From Rhodococcus sp. H36-A4 (GTDB taxonomy: Bacteria > Actinomycetota > Actinomycetes > Mycobacteriales > Mycobacteriaceae), in the NCBI RefSeq assembly GCF_027158005.1, contig NZ_JAPVLQ010000001.1:372001-436000 (forward strand): a DNA stretch of 64,000 nt, read 5' to 3'. Every line of letters begins with the position of its first letter. Position 1 is the first letter of the stretch. Shown here piece by piece: positions 56,657 to 64,000 of this stretch. The translations under genes were made by a program, and so were the position numbers. A model generated the notes under the pieces. The model made no database searches, had not been told where the DNA came from, and worked only from the letters and a program-made list of their open reading frames with translations.

Positions 56657-57430
56657 CTACTGAGCCGTGCTTCCATGTGTCGTGCCGTGGACCGAGGTCA
56701 GCTCGGGGCTGTCTTCGCCATCGTCTTCATGACCTGCTGATACCGGCCCACCCTTTGTGGCGCGAGAAGGACGCACCGCCTTGTATCCGACGTTGCGAAC
56801 GGTGCCGATCAGCGACTCGTACTCGGTGCCGAGTTTCGCGCGGAGGCGTCGAACATGCACGTCCACGGTTCGAGTGCCACCGAAGAAGTCGTATCCCCAC
56901 ACCTCCTGGAGCAGCTGTGCACGCGTGAACACTCGTCCGGCGTGCAAAGCCAGATACTTGAGGAGTTCGAACTCCTTGTACGTCAGATCGAGGGGGCGTC
57001 CGCGCAGTCGCGCGGTGTAAGTGCCCTCGTCGATGACGAGCTCGCCGAGTGTGATCTTTCCCGATGCCTCCGGACTTGCCACTCCCCCGGAACGTCCGAC
57101 GAGCAGACGTAGACGGGCATCGAGCTCGGCGGGTCCGGTGCCGGGGAGCAGAATGTCGTCCAGGCCCCATTCGGAGTTGACGGCCACCAGACCGCCCTCG
57201 GTGAGTACGGCGACCACCGGGATCGCCGAGCCGGTACTACCCAGCAACCGGCACAATCCGCGCGCGGCGGCCAAATCGGTGCGCGCGTCCACCAGGGCAA
57301 TGTCAGCGGAACCTGCCTCCAGCAGCGAGGAAACTTCGGTGGGAACAGGCCGCACATGGTGCGACAGAAGCGCAAGCGACGGTAGGACGGCCTCTGGATT
57401 CGGATCGGAGGTCAGAAGCAGGAGCTCCAC
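56657..57430 (-). CDS. glnR: GlnR-type OmpR-family response regulator
   Basis: Transcription regulator of 257 residues resembling the orphan GlnR that controls nitrogen assimilation in actinobacteria. The N-terminal receiver-like domain is degenerate (LVDARTD retains an Asp near 48), and the C-terminal winged helix has the OmpR signature [34 protein letters not shown], shown in part, then [15 protein letters not shown]. Start GTG 57430. No histidine kinase adjoins. Same position as Rv0818, upstream of and coupled to mshD. Confidence 0.88.
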   Translation of the reverse strand: MELLLLTSDPNPEAVLPSLALLSHHVRPVPTEVSSLLEAGSADIALVDARTDLAAARGLCRLLGSTGSAIPVVAVLTEGGLVAVNSEWGLDDILLPGTGPAELDARLRLLVGRSGGVASPEASGKITLGELVIDEGTYTARLRGRPLDLTYKEFELLKYLALHAGRVFTRAQLLQEVWGYDFFGGTRTVDVHVRRLRAKLGTEYESLIGTVRNVGYKAVRPSRATKGGPVSAGHEDDGEDSPELTSVHGTTHGSTAQ

Positions 57431-57598
57431 ACAGCCTCTATTCTTACCGCTGTCGTGCCGATATCGAACTGAGTCGAATTCTCGGCGGGACGCCGTCTTC
57501 GGGAGCGAAGCCGACGGCTTTCTCAGGGGGTAAGACTAACTTGCCCACGGGGACCACCGTTCAACGCAGCCCCGGATCCGTCGGTCACAATGGTCCCC

Positions 57599-58378
57599 AT
57601 GCGCAAACTGATCATCGGTCTCGTGAGTCTGCTGGCACTCGCCCTCGTCGTCGACTTCGGGGTTGCGGCCTACTCCGAGTACCGCGTCTCGCGCGCAATT
57701 CGTGAGGGCGGGGACCTTACCTCCGACCCTCAGGTCACGATCCACGGTTTCCCGTTTCTGACCCAGGCCGCCGAAGGCAAGTACCAGAACGTGGAGGTCC
57801 GAGCACAGGACGTCCCCAACGATTACGTCGGGTCGACGACGATCGAAGCCAATCTGCGTGGCGTGTCGATCCCCCTGTCGGACTTGGCCGACGGGTCGGT
57901 TCAGACCGTTCCCGTCGATAAACTGGACGGGCGGGTGCGCATCGAAGCGACGGACCTCGGACGCTTCCTCGACATCGTCGACCTGCAGGTTTCTGCTCCA
58001 CCCGCCGACAAGTCGGACGGAACGGGCGGTTCGGGTGGGTCCGGCAAGACGACGAACGGCGGAGTCGTGCTCACCGGCACCGTTCCGGTCGGCCCGGTCG
58101 AGACCGAAGTCAGCGTCCAGGCGGATCTGATTCTCGATGGCGATCGGGTGAGCATCGTCGCGACCGATTTCTACTTCGGCCCCGAGGGCAGTGCCGATTT
58201 CACGATCCCCGACTTCGCGAAGTCTTCTGTGCTCGGTTTGTTCACCAAGACGATCGATCGCCAGACGCTTCCGTTCGGAGTGCTCCCGACCGATGTCTAT
58301 GCGGAGGGTTCGCAAATCGTGATCGAAGGCTCGGCGGAGAATGTGACGATCGACTTGGACGAGATCGAAAAGTCATGA
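57599..58378 (+). CDS. lmeA: LmeA-type envelope protein (DUF2993)
   Basis: Secreted or anchored protein; in mycobacteria LmeA controls mannan chain length of lipomannan. The 259-residue product has an N-terminal hydrophobic anchor (LIIGLVSLLALALVVDFGVAA), then the DUF2993 lipid-binding-like fold, with DPQVTIHGFPFLTQAAEGKY near 45-64 and GPEGSADFTIPDFAKS and TLPFGVLPTDVYAEG later. ATG 57599 is chosen over 57590. Its stop overlaps the thioredoxin ATG by 4 bases, so translation is coupled. Corresponds to Rv0817c. Confidence 0.88.
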   Translation: MRKLIIGLVSLLALALVVDFGVAAYSEYRVSRAIREGGDLTSDPQVTIHGFPFLTQAAEGKYQNVEVRAQDVPNDYVGSTTIEANLRGVSIPLSDLADGSVQTVPVDKLDGRVRIEATDLGRFLDIVDLQVSAPPADKSDGTGGSGGSGKTTNGGVVLTGTVPVGPVETEVSVQADLILDGDRVSIVATDFYFGPEGSADFTIPDFAKSSVLGLFTKTIDRQTLPFGVLPTDVYAEGSQIVIEGSAENVTIDLDEIEKS

Positions 58379-58791
58379 CCGGAATCACAATTCTCGTTGT
58401 CGTACTGGTTGCTGCATCGGTGGTCGGCGTAGTCCTCACCTCACGCACTGGAAAGGTACGGCATGCCGCCACGGAGGGAACCTCCCCACAGTTGACCGCC
58501 ATGCTGACGGACGCCGGTGCTGTCTCGGGGCACGCGACGGTTCTGCACTTCTCCGCTGACTGGTGTGGCCCCTGTAGTGCTGTGCGACGCGTGGTGGGTC
58601 AGGTACTCACCGAACTGGACGGTGCAACCGAGCTCGAACTCGACATCGACGAACACCAGGCGCTCGCCCGGGAGCTGGGGGTTCTGTCGCTTCCCACGAC
58701 ATTCGTTCTCGACTGGCAGCTGAACCAGCGCGTTCGGATTGCCGGAGTCCCGAAAGCGGCCGCCCTGAAGGCTGCGTTGCTCGACCTGTAG
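58375..58791 (+). CDS. thiX: Membrane-anchored thioredoxin-like protein
   Basis: A 138-residue thioredoxin with an N-terminal membrane helix (TILVVVLVAASVVGVVL), so it probably faces the periplasm-like space or is tethered. The active site is WCGPC (Cys64, Cys67) within VLHFSADWCGPCSAVR, and the cis-Pro is in LSLPTTFVL. Translationally coupled to lmeA and immediately upstream of the sulfur operon, matching Rv0816c (thiX). Its redox partner is unknown; the position suggests a role in sulfur or envelope thiol metabolism. Confidence 0.9.
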   Translation: MTGITILVVVLVAASVVGVVLTSRTGKVRHAATEGTSPQLTAMLTDAGAVSGHATVLHFSADWCGPCSAVRRVVGQVLTELDGATELELDIDEHQALARELGVLSLPTTFVLDWQLNQRVRIAGVPKAAALKAALLDL

Positions 58792-58815
58792 TTCTGCTGG
58801 TCCGAGTTCTCGGGG

Positions 58816-58821
58816 TAGGGT
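58816..58821 (+). promoter_or_regulatory. -10 element of the sulfur operon leader
   Basis: TAGGGT lies 7 bases before the leader peptide GTG at 58829, which places transcription initiation on the start codon, as in leaderless mycobacterial leaders. No clear -35 was recognised. Confidence 0.55.
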
Positions 58822-58828
58822 GTTCGAT

Positions 58829-58915
58829 GTGTTGTCCCGCCATGAGCTGTTGCTCACCAGTCGTCGCACGGTAGACCTGTGCCGACTGGGCGGTTGTTGC
58901 TGTCGCTGCTGCTGA
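58829..58915 (+). CDS. Cysteine-rich leader peptide of the sulfur operon
   Basis: A 28-residue ORF from GTG 58829 encoding MLSRHELLLTSRRTVDL followed by CRLGGCCCRCC and a TGA. Five of the last seven residues are cysteine, and RRTVDLCR fits the family of actinobacterial putative leader peptides (LTRRRHVDLCR type, as I remember it) before sulfur genes. In mycobacteria such polycysteine leaderless ORFs are known to make downstream translation or transcription respond to cysteine supply. It precedes DUF4395-sseA-DUF1416 by 160 bases. An overlapping frame from ATG 58827 (MCCPAMSCCSPVVAR) is also Cys-rich. The cysteine response here is inferred. Confidence 0.75.
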   Translation: MLSRHELLLTSRRTVDLCRLGGCCCRCC

Positions 58916-59075
58916 TCCCTCGTTCCGCCGGTGCTGTTGGTGCGCACTCCGGAAAGCTTTCAGCCGATCACGGGTAGATCCCTCATTACCCCTCTGCAGA
59001 TATGCCGGTTCCGTAGATCGGACCCGCCTCGACACCCGACTCCGTCAACAAATCCAGTGCAGGAGCACCTTCACG

Positions 59076-59543
59076 ATGTCTACCGACCTACATTCCGCGG
59101 TCGAACAAGTCGATGCCCGTGGCCCACGATTCGCGGCGTGGATCACCACCGCCGTGCTCGTAGTAGTTCTTCTGTTGTCGTCCTTCTCCATTGTTGCCGC
59201 GGCAGTCCTTCTGGCTGCTCAGGCCGTGGTCTTCGCGATCGGCGCCGCCTTCGGTCCGCGGCGCAGCCCCTACGGCCGACTGTTCGGACTGTTCCTCGCA
59301 CCCAGGTTGTCACCGACCAGCGAACGCGAGCCGACGCCGCCACTGAGGTTCGCGCAGCTCGTCGGCTTCCTGTTCGCGGCCGCCGGTGTCTTCGGTTTCG
59401 CCGCTGGGCTACCAACTCTCGGCGCTGTGGCCACTGGCTTCGCACTGTTCGCGGCTTTCCTCAATGCGGCCTTCGCCTTGTGTCTCGGCTGCCAGATCTA
59501 TCCCCTCGTGGCGCGAGCGCGATCGCACGCCGCTCGCGCCTGA
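59076..59543 (+). CDS. DUF4395 membrane protein
   Basis: A 155-residue membrane protein with about four helices, for example ITTAVLVVVLLLSSFSIVAAAVLLAAQ and LPTLGAVATGFALFAAFLNAAFALCLGC. The CLGCQIYP motif near 138 carries a CxxC-like pair and is typical of DUF4395, which is linked to rhodanese and sulfur genes. AGGAG (59061-59065) lies 10 bases before the ATG. First structural gene behind the Cys leader; possibly a sulfur carrier transporter or anchor, but this is not shown. Confidence 0.85.
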   Translation: MSTDLHSAVEQVDARGPRFAAWITTAVLVVVLLLSSFSIVAAAVLLAAQAVVFAIGAAFGPRRSPYGRLFGLFLAPRLSPTSEREPTPPLRFAQLVGFLFAAAGVFGFAAGLPTLGAVATGFALFAAFLNAAFALCLGCQIYPLVARARSHAARA

Positions 59544-59616
59544 CATACCTACCTACCCACCCATCACCGACCGACACAATTTCTACCCTCAGATATCCAT
59601 CACCGAAAGGAAACCC

Positions 59617-60453
59617 ATGGCCCGCTCCGACGTCCTGGTCTCTGCCGACTGGGCCGAGCAGAACCTGAACGCCACGAAGACCGTTTTCGTCGAGGTCGAC
59701 GAAGATGCAAGCGCCTACGACGGCGGTCACATCGAAGGCGCAGTGAAACTCGACTGGCGCAAGGACCTGCAGGACCCGGTTCGCCGCGACTTCCTCGGCC
59801 AGGACCAGTTCTCCGATCTCCTGTCGGCGAAGGGAATCGCCAACGACGACACCGTCGTGCTGTACGGCGGTAACAACAACTGGTTCGCCGCCTACGCGTA
59901 CTGGTACTTCAAGCTGTACGGCCACAACGACGTCAAGCTCATCGACGGCGGCCGTAAGAAGTGGGAACTCGACGGCCGTCCACTGTCGAGCGATATCGTC
60001 ACTCGGGACACGACGCAGTACCGGGCACAAACGCCTGACCTGTCGATCCGCGCATTCCGTGACGAGGTCATCGACGCCATCGGCAACAAGAACCTCATCG
60101 ATGTTCGCTCCCCCGACGAGTTCTCCGGCAAGATCCTCGCGCCGGCGCACCTCCCGCAGGAGCAGGCGCAGCAGCGCGGACACGTGCCCTCTGCGATCAA
60201 CATCCCGTGGAGCACCACTGCCAACGAGGACGGCACGTTCAAGAACGACGACGCCCTCGAGGCGCTGTACAAGGAAAAGGGCTACGACGAGGGCAAGGCG
60301 ACCATCGCTTACTGCCGCATCGGCGAGCGCTCGAGCCACACCTGGTTCGTTTTGAAGGAACTTCTCGGCAAGTCCGACGTCAAGAACTACGACGGCAGCT
60401 GGGTCGAGTACGGCTCCCTCGTCGGAGCACCCATCGAGTTGGAGGTTCACTGA
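59617..60453 (+). CDS. sseA: Thiosulfate/3-mercaptopyruvate sulfurtransferase
   Basis: Rhodanese of 278 residues that transfers sulfane sulfur, in mycobacteria called CysA2/SseA. Two rhodanese domains: an inactive N-terminal one (FVEVDEDASAYDGGHIEGAVKLDW) and the active C-terminal one with Cys233 in AYCRIGERSSHTWF. ATG 59617 has AAAGGA about 6 bases ahead; the long open frame upstream is out of register with the DUF4395 protein. Second gene of the Cys-leader operon, followed 2 bases later by DUF1416. Confidence 0.92.
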   Translation: MARSDVLVSADWAEQNLNATKTVFVEVDEDASAYDGGHIEGAVKLDWRKDLQDPVRRDFLGQDQFSDLLSAKGIANDDTVVLYGGNNNWFAAYAYWYFKLYGHNDVKLIDGGRKKWELDGRPLSSDIVTRDTTQYRAQTPDLSIRAFRDEVIDAIGNKNLIDVRSPDEFSGKILAPAHLPQEQAQQRGHVPSAINIPWSTTANEDGTFKNDDALEALYKEKGYDEGKATIAYCRIGERSSHTWFVLKELLGKSDVKNYDGSWVEYGSLVGAPIELEVH

Positions 60454-60455
60454 TC

Positions 60456-60761
60456 ATGTGCGGAGCACCCGTTCAAGGCCAAACGATTCCGGCAGGCGTC
60501 GATGTCGAGAAGGAGACCGTCATCACCGGTCGTGTTCTTGCCACCGACGGTGAGCCTGTGGGCGGCGCATTCGTGCGTTTGCTCGACGGCACCGGCGAGT
60601 TCACAGCAGAGGTAGTGGCGTCGGGAACCGGAGACTTCCGGTTCTTCGCAGCGCCCGGCCGGTGGACATTGCGTGCACTGTCCTCGTCCGGCAACGGTGA
60701 CGCGGTGATCACCCCGGAAGGTGCAGGCGTGCACTCGGCGAATGTGACCGTCGGAGCCTGA
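60456..60761 (+). CDS. sseC: DUF1416 (SseC) sulfur-metabolism protein
   Basis: A 101-residue protein beginning MCGAPVQGQTIPAGVDVEKE and containing VLATDGEPVGGAFVRLLDGTGEFTAEV, the DUF1416 fold of carboxypeptidase-regulatory-like beta domains. The start ATG is 2 bases after the sseA stop, so the genes are coupled. It ends the sulfur operon before a strong terminator. Role in sulfur trafficking is presumed from linkage (SseC in M. tuberculosis). Confidence 0.9.
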   Translation: MCGAPVQGQTIPAGVDVEKETVITGRVLATDGEPVGGAFVRLLDGTGEFTAEVVASGTGDFRFFAAPGRWTLRALSSSGNGDAVITPEGAGVHSANVTVGA

Positions 60762-60777
60762 TTTCTCCAAGAACAAC

Positions 60778-60818
60778 AAAGAGCCCCGCGTCGATTCTTC
60801 TTCGATGCGGGGCTCTTT
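60778..60818. terminator. Bidirectional terminator after the sulfur operon
   Basis: AAAGAGCCCCGCGTCGA pairs with TCGATGCGGGGCTCTTT over 17 bases with one wobble and a 7-base loop; A/T-rich ends on both sides let it stop the sulfur operon and the convergent cutinase-family gene. Confidence 0.92.
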
Positions 60819-60828
60819 CGTGTGTGTC

Positions 60829-62358
60829 CTAGTTCTGCGGCACGATCTCGGTCGACGGCGCAGTGGTCGGCTCGGGAACCGTCGAGTACTGCGGTGGGAA
60901 GACACCTGGCGGTAGCGCTACGCCGAAGGAATCGAGCAGCGCTCCCAGATCGGTGTCACGAGTGAGGGTTCCGGGCGTCGGGAGTGTCTGCGGATTCGGT
61001 TCCTGCGATGCCTCGGGTACCGGTGCAGCATCCGGAGCCGGGTTGGGATCGACCTCGGAGGTGGCCAGAGGTGCATCGTCGACGCCCTTTTTATCGCGTT
61101 CTGTTTCCGCCAGATCCGTCACCCAGGCGACAATCTTTTCGCTCTCCCACGCGCGGCCGTCATTCGGATTGTTGTTCCAGTACAACAGGTGCTGGAGAAA
61201 TCCGAGAAATATGTACGGCTCGATGAGGACATCGACTATTCCCTTGTTGTTCTCCACCAGACCTTCGCCTTCGGCACGCACTTTGGCACGCACCGTCTCG
61301 GCTCCTGGCCCCATCGCCCAATCGAGGTCTTCGCGTAGGCGCTCGGGGGTCAGATCTGCACGGGCTTTCCCCTCGTCGACCTGGTAGGTCTGATCGGAAA
61401 CCTTGAGAAGCACTTCGAGCAGCGTCTCTTCGGACCCGACCCAGTCCTTCTGGGTGACGATATCGACGATCGCGCGGGTCGCTATGGAGGCCACCGTGCG
61501 GGCGAAGTCGGCGACGGACTGGACGGGGTCGATCACCGTCAGCCGCATCTGTCCGAGTACTCCGAGTGCCAGTTGCAGCGCGAGAATGTTCTCGGGAGCG
61601 TCGCAGGCAAGATCGTAGGGTCGACAAGCCCAAGTCATCTTGTCGTTCAGCGTGCCGTAGTCCTTGGCCTCCGGCGACTGGAACCCACCGCGTGTCGGGC
61701 CCGGCTCGTCGATATTAGGTACGCCTGCAGGTCGGTAAGGATCCCCCAAGAGTGCAACACCGGCGATGTCTTCGCCCGTGACGAGCGAATCGGGAGCGCG
61801 GTGGCCCAGTTCCATCGCGACCCGCTCGACCACCTCGCCACCGACGCTGTAACCGAGGAGGACGAACTTGGTGTTCTCGCCGCATTTGTTCTTGTACTCG
61901 TCGAGCAGACGGTTGGTCGAGGCAACGCCTGCGGCAACCGATTCTTGGTACGTGGGCACGTCGGACAGAAATCCAACTCCGTACGTCGATGGATACGGGA
62001 CGTAGAGCCAGCCGACCGATCCCGGGTTGTTCGCGCCGGCCTGGCCGACAGGAAGCGTCACGTTGCCCACCCAGTTGGCCATCGGCGAACGGGGTTCTTC
62101 GTTCAGCGGATCGCGATCGGCGTCCGAGTCGGTGGCGCCGGACACGGCGAGCATCAGAATGTCCGGGCATTCCTGGGCAAAGTTGTTCGGGTCGATATTC
62201 GGGCGGTCTTCTTCGGGCGAGGGCATGCCTGCAGACCCCGTCGTGGACGAACCCGATTCCGGGGATGCGGCCGCGGCCGCGGGAACTGCAAGGAGCAACG
62301 CCACCCCCAGCGTCGCGGACTTCGTCAATATCGAGCCCGCACGTGTTCGGCGACGCAT
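60829..62358 (-). CDS. Secreted cutinase-family serine hydrolase (PE-PPE-like)
   Basis: A 509-residue exported protein with a signal peptide cleaved near AVPAAAAASP. The hydrolase core follows: CPDILMLAVSGATDSDADRD, GWLYVPYPSTYGVG, then the nucleophile elbow LLGYSVGGEV (GxSxG), the cutinase/PE-PPE pattern; ACRPYDLACDAPEN holds disulfide cysteines. A Pro-rich tail ends in a Thr/Pro stretch. ATG 62358 (MRRRTRAGSILTKSATLG) gives a typical signal; the frame reaches 62439. Probably an esterase of the cell envelope. Substrate unknown. Confidence 0.82.
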   Translation of the reverse strand: MRRRTRAGSILTKSATLGVALLLAVPAAAAASPESGSSTTGSAGMPSPEEDRPNIDPNNFAQECPDILMLAVSGATDSDADRDPLNEEPRSPMANWVGNVTLPVGQAGANNPGSVGWLYVPYPSTYGVGFLSDVPTYQESVAAGVASTNRLLDEYKNKCGENTKFVLLGYSVGGEVVERVAMELGHRAPDSLVTGEDIAGVALLGDPYRPAGVPNIDEPGPTRGGFQSPEAKDYGTLNDKMTWACRPYDLACDAPENILALQLALGVLGQMRLTVIDPVQSVADFARTVASIATRAIVDIVTQKDWVGSEETLLEVLLKVSDQTYQVDEGKARADLTPERLREDLDWAMGPGAETVRAKVRAEGEGLVENNKGIVDVLIEPYIFLGFLQHLLYWNNNPNDGRAWESEKIVAWVTDLAETERDKKGVDDAPLATSEVDPNPAPDAAPVPEASQEPNPQTLPTPGTLTRDTDLGALLDSFGVALPPGVFPPQYSTVPEPTTAPSTEIVPQN

Positions 62359-62591
62359 TCGAGATCCTCTCCAGCACACTTCGAGACAGCTTTCGACCAG
62401 ACAAAAGGGTGTCGGGCGTACAACGCCCGACACACACACTGGAGAAGGTACCGTGCAGAGCCCCCATCGTTTGCTACAGAGTGTGAATCCCCGATGTCAG
62501 GGGCCCGATACTGGGAGATTGCACTATCGACTTCGGCGTTGTCGCGACCGCGATTCTGCAGAGTCGATAGCGTGGGTCTAAACTCGGCGTC

Positions 62592-62690
62592 GTGGTCATC
62601 TTCTTCGAGCTTCTGCTGGCACTGGCTGCAGTAGCCATCATCGCGTTCTCGCTCTACGTCGTCTACCGCTTGGTTACCGAAGAATCGTGA
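62592..62690 (+). CDS. Small 32-residue membrane protein coupled to the nitrobindin-like gene
   Basis: From GTG 62592 the frame encodes [20 protein letters not shown] followed by [12 protein letters not shown], one membrane helix. Its TGA overlaps the GTG of the next gene as GTGA, so it looks translationally coupled. TAAACT (62579-62584) stands 7 bases before the start, which fits a leaderless transcript. I do not recall a named family. Confidence 0.6.
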   Translation: MVIFFELLLALAAVAIIAFSLYVVYRLVTEES

Positions 62691-63361
62691 CCGAGCGCGC
62701 AGCCGACGGGTCGGGCGAGACCACACGGTCCGCTAATGATGCGATCGCCGAAGCTGCCGAGAAGTTCGAGGCAGCGTCGGCACGCAACATTCCGACGTTG
62801 CCGGATCTTCCGCACCCCGAGGACACCGCCAACCTTCGCCTCGGACCCGAACTGAATCCAGCGATGCTTGCGCTGCTTCCGCTGGTCGGCGTCTGGCGCG
62901 GCGAAGGTGAGGGACGCGATCCCGAGTCGGGAGAGGAGTACCCGTTCGGGCAGCAAATCGTGGTCTCACACGATGGAGGTGCCTACCTCAGCTGGGAATC
63001 TCGCTCGTGGCGTCTCGACTCCGACGGAAACTACGCGCACCCCGACCTTCGCGAAACCGGCTTCTGGCGGATCACCGGCGATGACGTCAAGGGCAGCGAA
63101 ACACCGGAGGTCATCGAGTTTCTGCTGACGCACAGCACCGGCGTCGTCGAACTCTATTACGGGCACGCGCTGAATCAGACTTCGTGGGAACTGGCGACCG
63201 ATGTCGTCATCCGGTCCACTTCGGGTGCTCTCGTCGGTGGCGCCAAGCGGCTCTACGGCATCGTCGATGGCGCCGACCTCGCGTACGTCGAGGAACGCAT
63301 CGACGCCGACGGAGAGCTAGCACCACGGCTGTCTGCTCGCCTCGTCCGCTATATCGGCTGA
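62687..63361 (+). CDS. Nitrobindin/FABP-like protein (DUF1794)
   Basis: A 224-residue beta-barrel protein of the Rv0813c type, which resembles fatty-acid-binding proteins and heme nitrobindins. The hallmark GVWRGEGEG (about 68-76, GxWxGxG) and [24 protein letters not shown] follow an acidic N-terminal extension. The His near the end expected of heme nitrobindins is not obvious, so ligand type is open. Starts GTG 62687, overlapping the small membrane ORF by 4 bases. Confidence 0.88.
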   Translation: MTERAADGSGETTRSANDAIAEAAEKFEAASARNIPTLPDLPHPEDTANLRLGPELNPAMLALLPLVGVWRGEGEGRDPESGEEYPFGQQIVVSHDGGAYLSWESRSWRLDSDGNYAHPDLRETGFWRITGDDVKGSETPEVIEFLLTHSTGVVELYYGHALNQTSWELATDVVIRSTSGALVGGAKRLYGIVDGADLAYVEERIDADGELAPRLSARLVRYIG

Positions 63362-63404
63362 GATCTTCTTCGGTCTCGACAATCTGGTCCCCACGCACGC
63401 GAAC

Positions 63405-63464
63405 GGCCCCCGAGCCATACCTGCTTTCAGGTCTCGGCCGGATAAGGCCGAGGGCTCGGGGGCC
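63405..63464. other. Branched (three-way junction) hairpin
   Basis: An outer stem GGCCCCCGAGCC / GGCTCGGGGGCC (63405-63416 and 63453-63464, 12 perfect pairs) encloses two perfect hairpins: ACCTG-CTTT-CAGGT (63419-63432) and CTCGGCC-GGATAA-GGCCGAG (63433-63452). The structure sits between the convergent nitrobindin-like gene and cydC. It could be a terminator for both, but its layout is more elaborate than usual and there is no T run. Confidence 0.6.
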
Positions 63465-63557
63465 GGGCAGCTGCCTTGGATTCGCTTGCCGCTCGCGCGG
63501 TCTTCGAAAAGTGAATCCGTCAGCGGTTGCGGCTAGCTGACAGCCACCTCACGTGTC

Positions 63558-64000
63558 CTAGAGTTCTTCAACGTCAGACCACCTCCTCTCCCGTGTACTC
63601 AACAAAGTACGCCGTGATTCCGAAGTCGGCAAAGGAATATTTCCGTCGGCAACGCCGAAGTCCAAGACCAGGTCAGCGTGGTTGTCCGCCGGAAGCTGAT
63701 GCGTCACCACCACGACCGCACGATTCCCGTCGACGATACTGTCGGAGCGGTCGAGGAGCCGTCGCAGGAGCTGCGCTCCCCCGTCGTCGTCGAGGTGTTC
63801 GGTCGGTTCGTCCAGCAGCAGGACCGGCGCATCGGACAACAGCGCCCGAGCCAGCAGAATGCGTCGACGCTGTCCTCCGGACACGGCCTGCGCACCGCTG
63901 ACAAGGGGCGTGTCGATGCCGTCCGGGAGCGAGGAGATCCAGGCGCCGAGGCCGACTCGGTCGAGCGTCTCGACCGCCTCGTCCGACTGCACGTCGCCGC
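63558..64000 (-). CDS. cydC: ABC exporter ATP-binding/permease subunit, CydC-like (partial, runs off right edge)
   Basis: C-terminal nucleotide-binding domain of a heterodimeric thiol-reductant exporter needed for cytochrome bd assembly. Only about 147 residues lie in the window; the frame is open to 64000. Visible are the ABC signature VSGGQRRR, Walker [13 protein letters not shown] and the H-loop [16 protein letters not shown] is typical of CydC in actinobacteria, but another ABC exporter cannot be fully excluded without the membrane domain. It is convergent with the nitrobindin-like gene. Confidence 0.75.
   Translation of the reverse strand, partial: GDVQSDEAVETLDRVGLGAWISSLPDGIDTPLVSGAQAVSGGQRRRILLARALLSDAPVLLLDEPTEHLDDDGGAQLLRRLLDRSDSIVDGNRAVVVVTHQLPADNHADLVLDFGVADGNIPLPTSESRRTLLSTRERRWSDVEEL

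Overview
The window is chromosomal DNA from a high-GC actinobacterium of the order Mycobacteriales, most likely Rhodococcus or a close relative. Markers that point there are mycothiol synthase (mshD), the lipomannan-related lmeA, an Rpf resuscitation factor, sepH, an orphan GlnR-type regulator, a soluble acyl-ACP desaturase and an XPB-type helicase. From memory, gene content and order match two blocks of the Mycobacterium tuberculosis chromosome (about Rv0861-Rv0889 and Rv0813-Rv0824). No prophage, CRISPR array or intact insertion sequence was seen.

Left block (1-25.9 kb): partial aldose epimerase, pdxH, citA, serC, sepH, a DUF6928-type protein, DUF2537 and a SpoU methyltransferase, an Eis-type acetyltransferase, an MFS exporter with a MarR regulator, a purine-type NCS2 permease, DUF2530, a PAP2 phosphatase, a sacsin-like GHKL ATPase with DUF3027, a glutamine cyclotransferase lipoprotein, an MFS protein with DUF2771, a CspB-type protein, YccF, rpf behind a CRP-like site and a c-di-AMP riboswitch, then the XPB-associated protein, the XPB helicase and DUF3239.

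Middle block (25.9-46.1 kb) has more accessory content: a remnant of an LLM oxidoreductase, an ECF41/SigJ sigma factor with its carboxymuconolactone decarboxylase-like partner and a matching promoter, dapC, AraC, VOC, alkB with a LexA box, type I DAHP synthase, a cobalamin riboswitch and metE, ohrR-ohr, a CurA-type reductase, an RluA-type synthase, membrane and regulatory genes, a DHA2 MFS exporter, the tRNA cluster Glu-Asp-Phe, a TetR/ScbR-like regulator, a roughly 1-kb stretch without a convincing gene, and a secretory lipase.

Right block (46.1-64 kb): tRNA-Lys, desaturase, dusB, an LCP cell-wall ligase, phoU, pstSCAB with a PHO-box-like repeat, mshD, glnR, lmeA, a thioredoxin, and a sulfur operon (DUF4395, sseA, DUF1416) behind a very short cysteine-rich leader ORF that looks leaderless. 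It ends with a cutinase-family hydrolase, a 32-residue membrane protein coupled to a nitrobindin-like protein, a branched hairpin and the end of cydC.

Most of the window is housekeeping: amino-acid synthesis (serC, dapC, DAHP synthase, metE), phosphate uptake (pst/phoU), redox and sulfur handling (mshD, sseA, ohr, cydC), DNA repair (XPB, alkB) and envelope synthesis (LCP, lmeA, desaturase, rpf). The most informative non-coding signals are the Cys leader peptide, the two riboswitches, the LexA, CRP and PHO sites, the ECF41 promoter and several unassigned palindromes.
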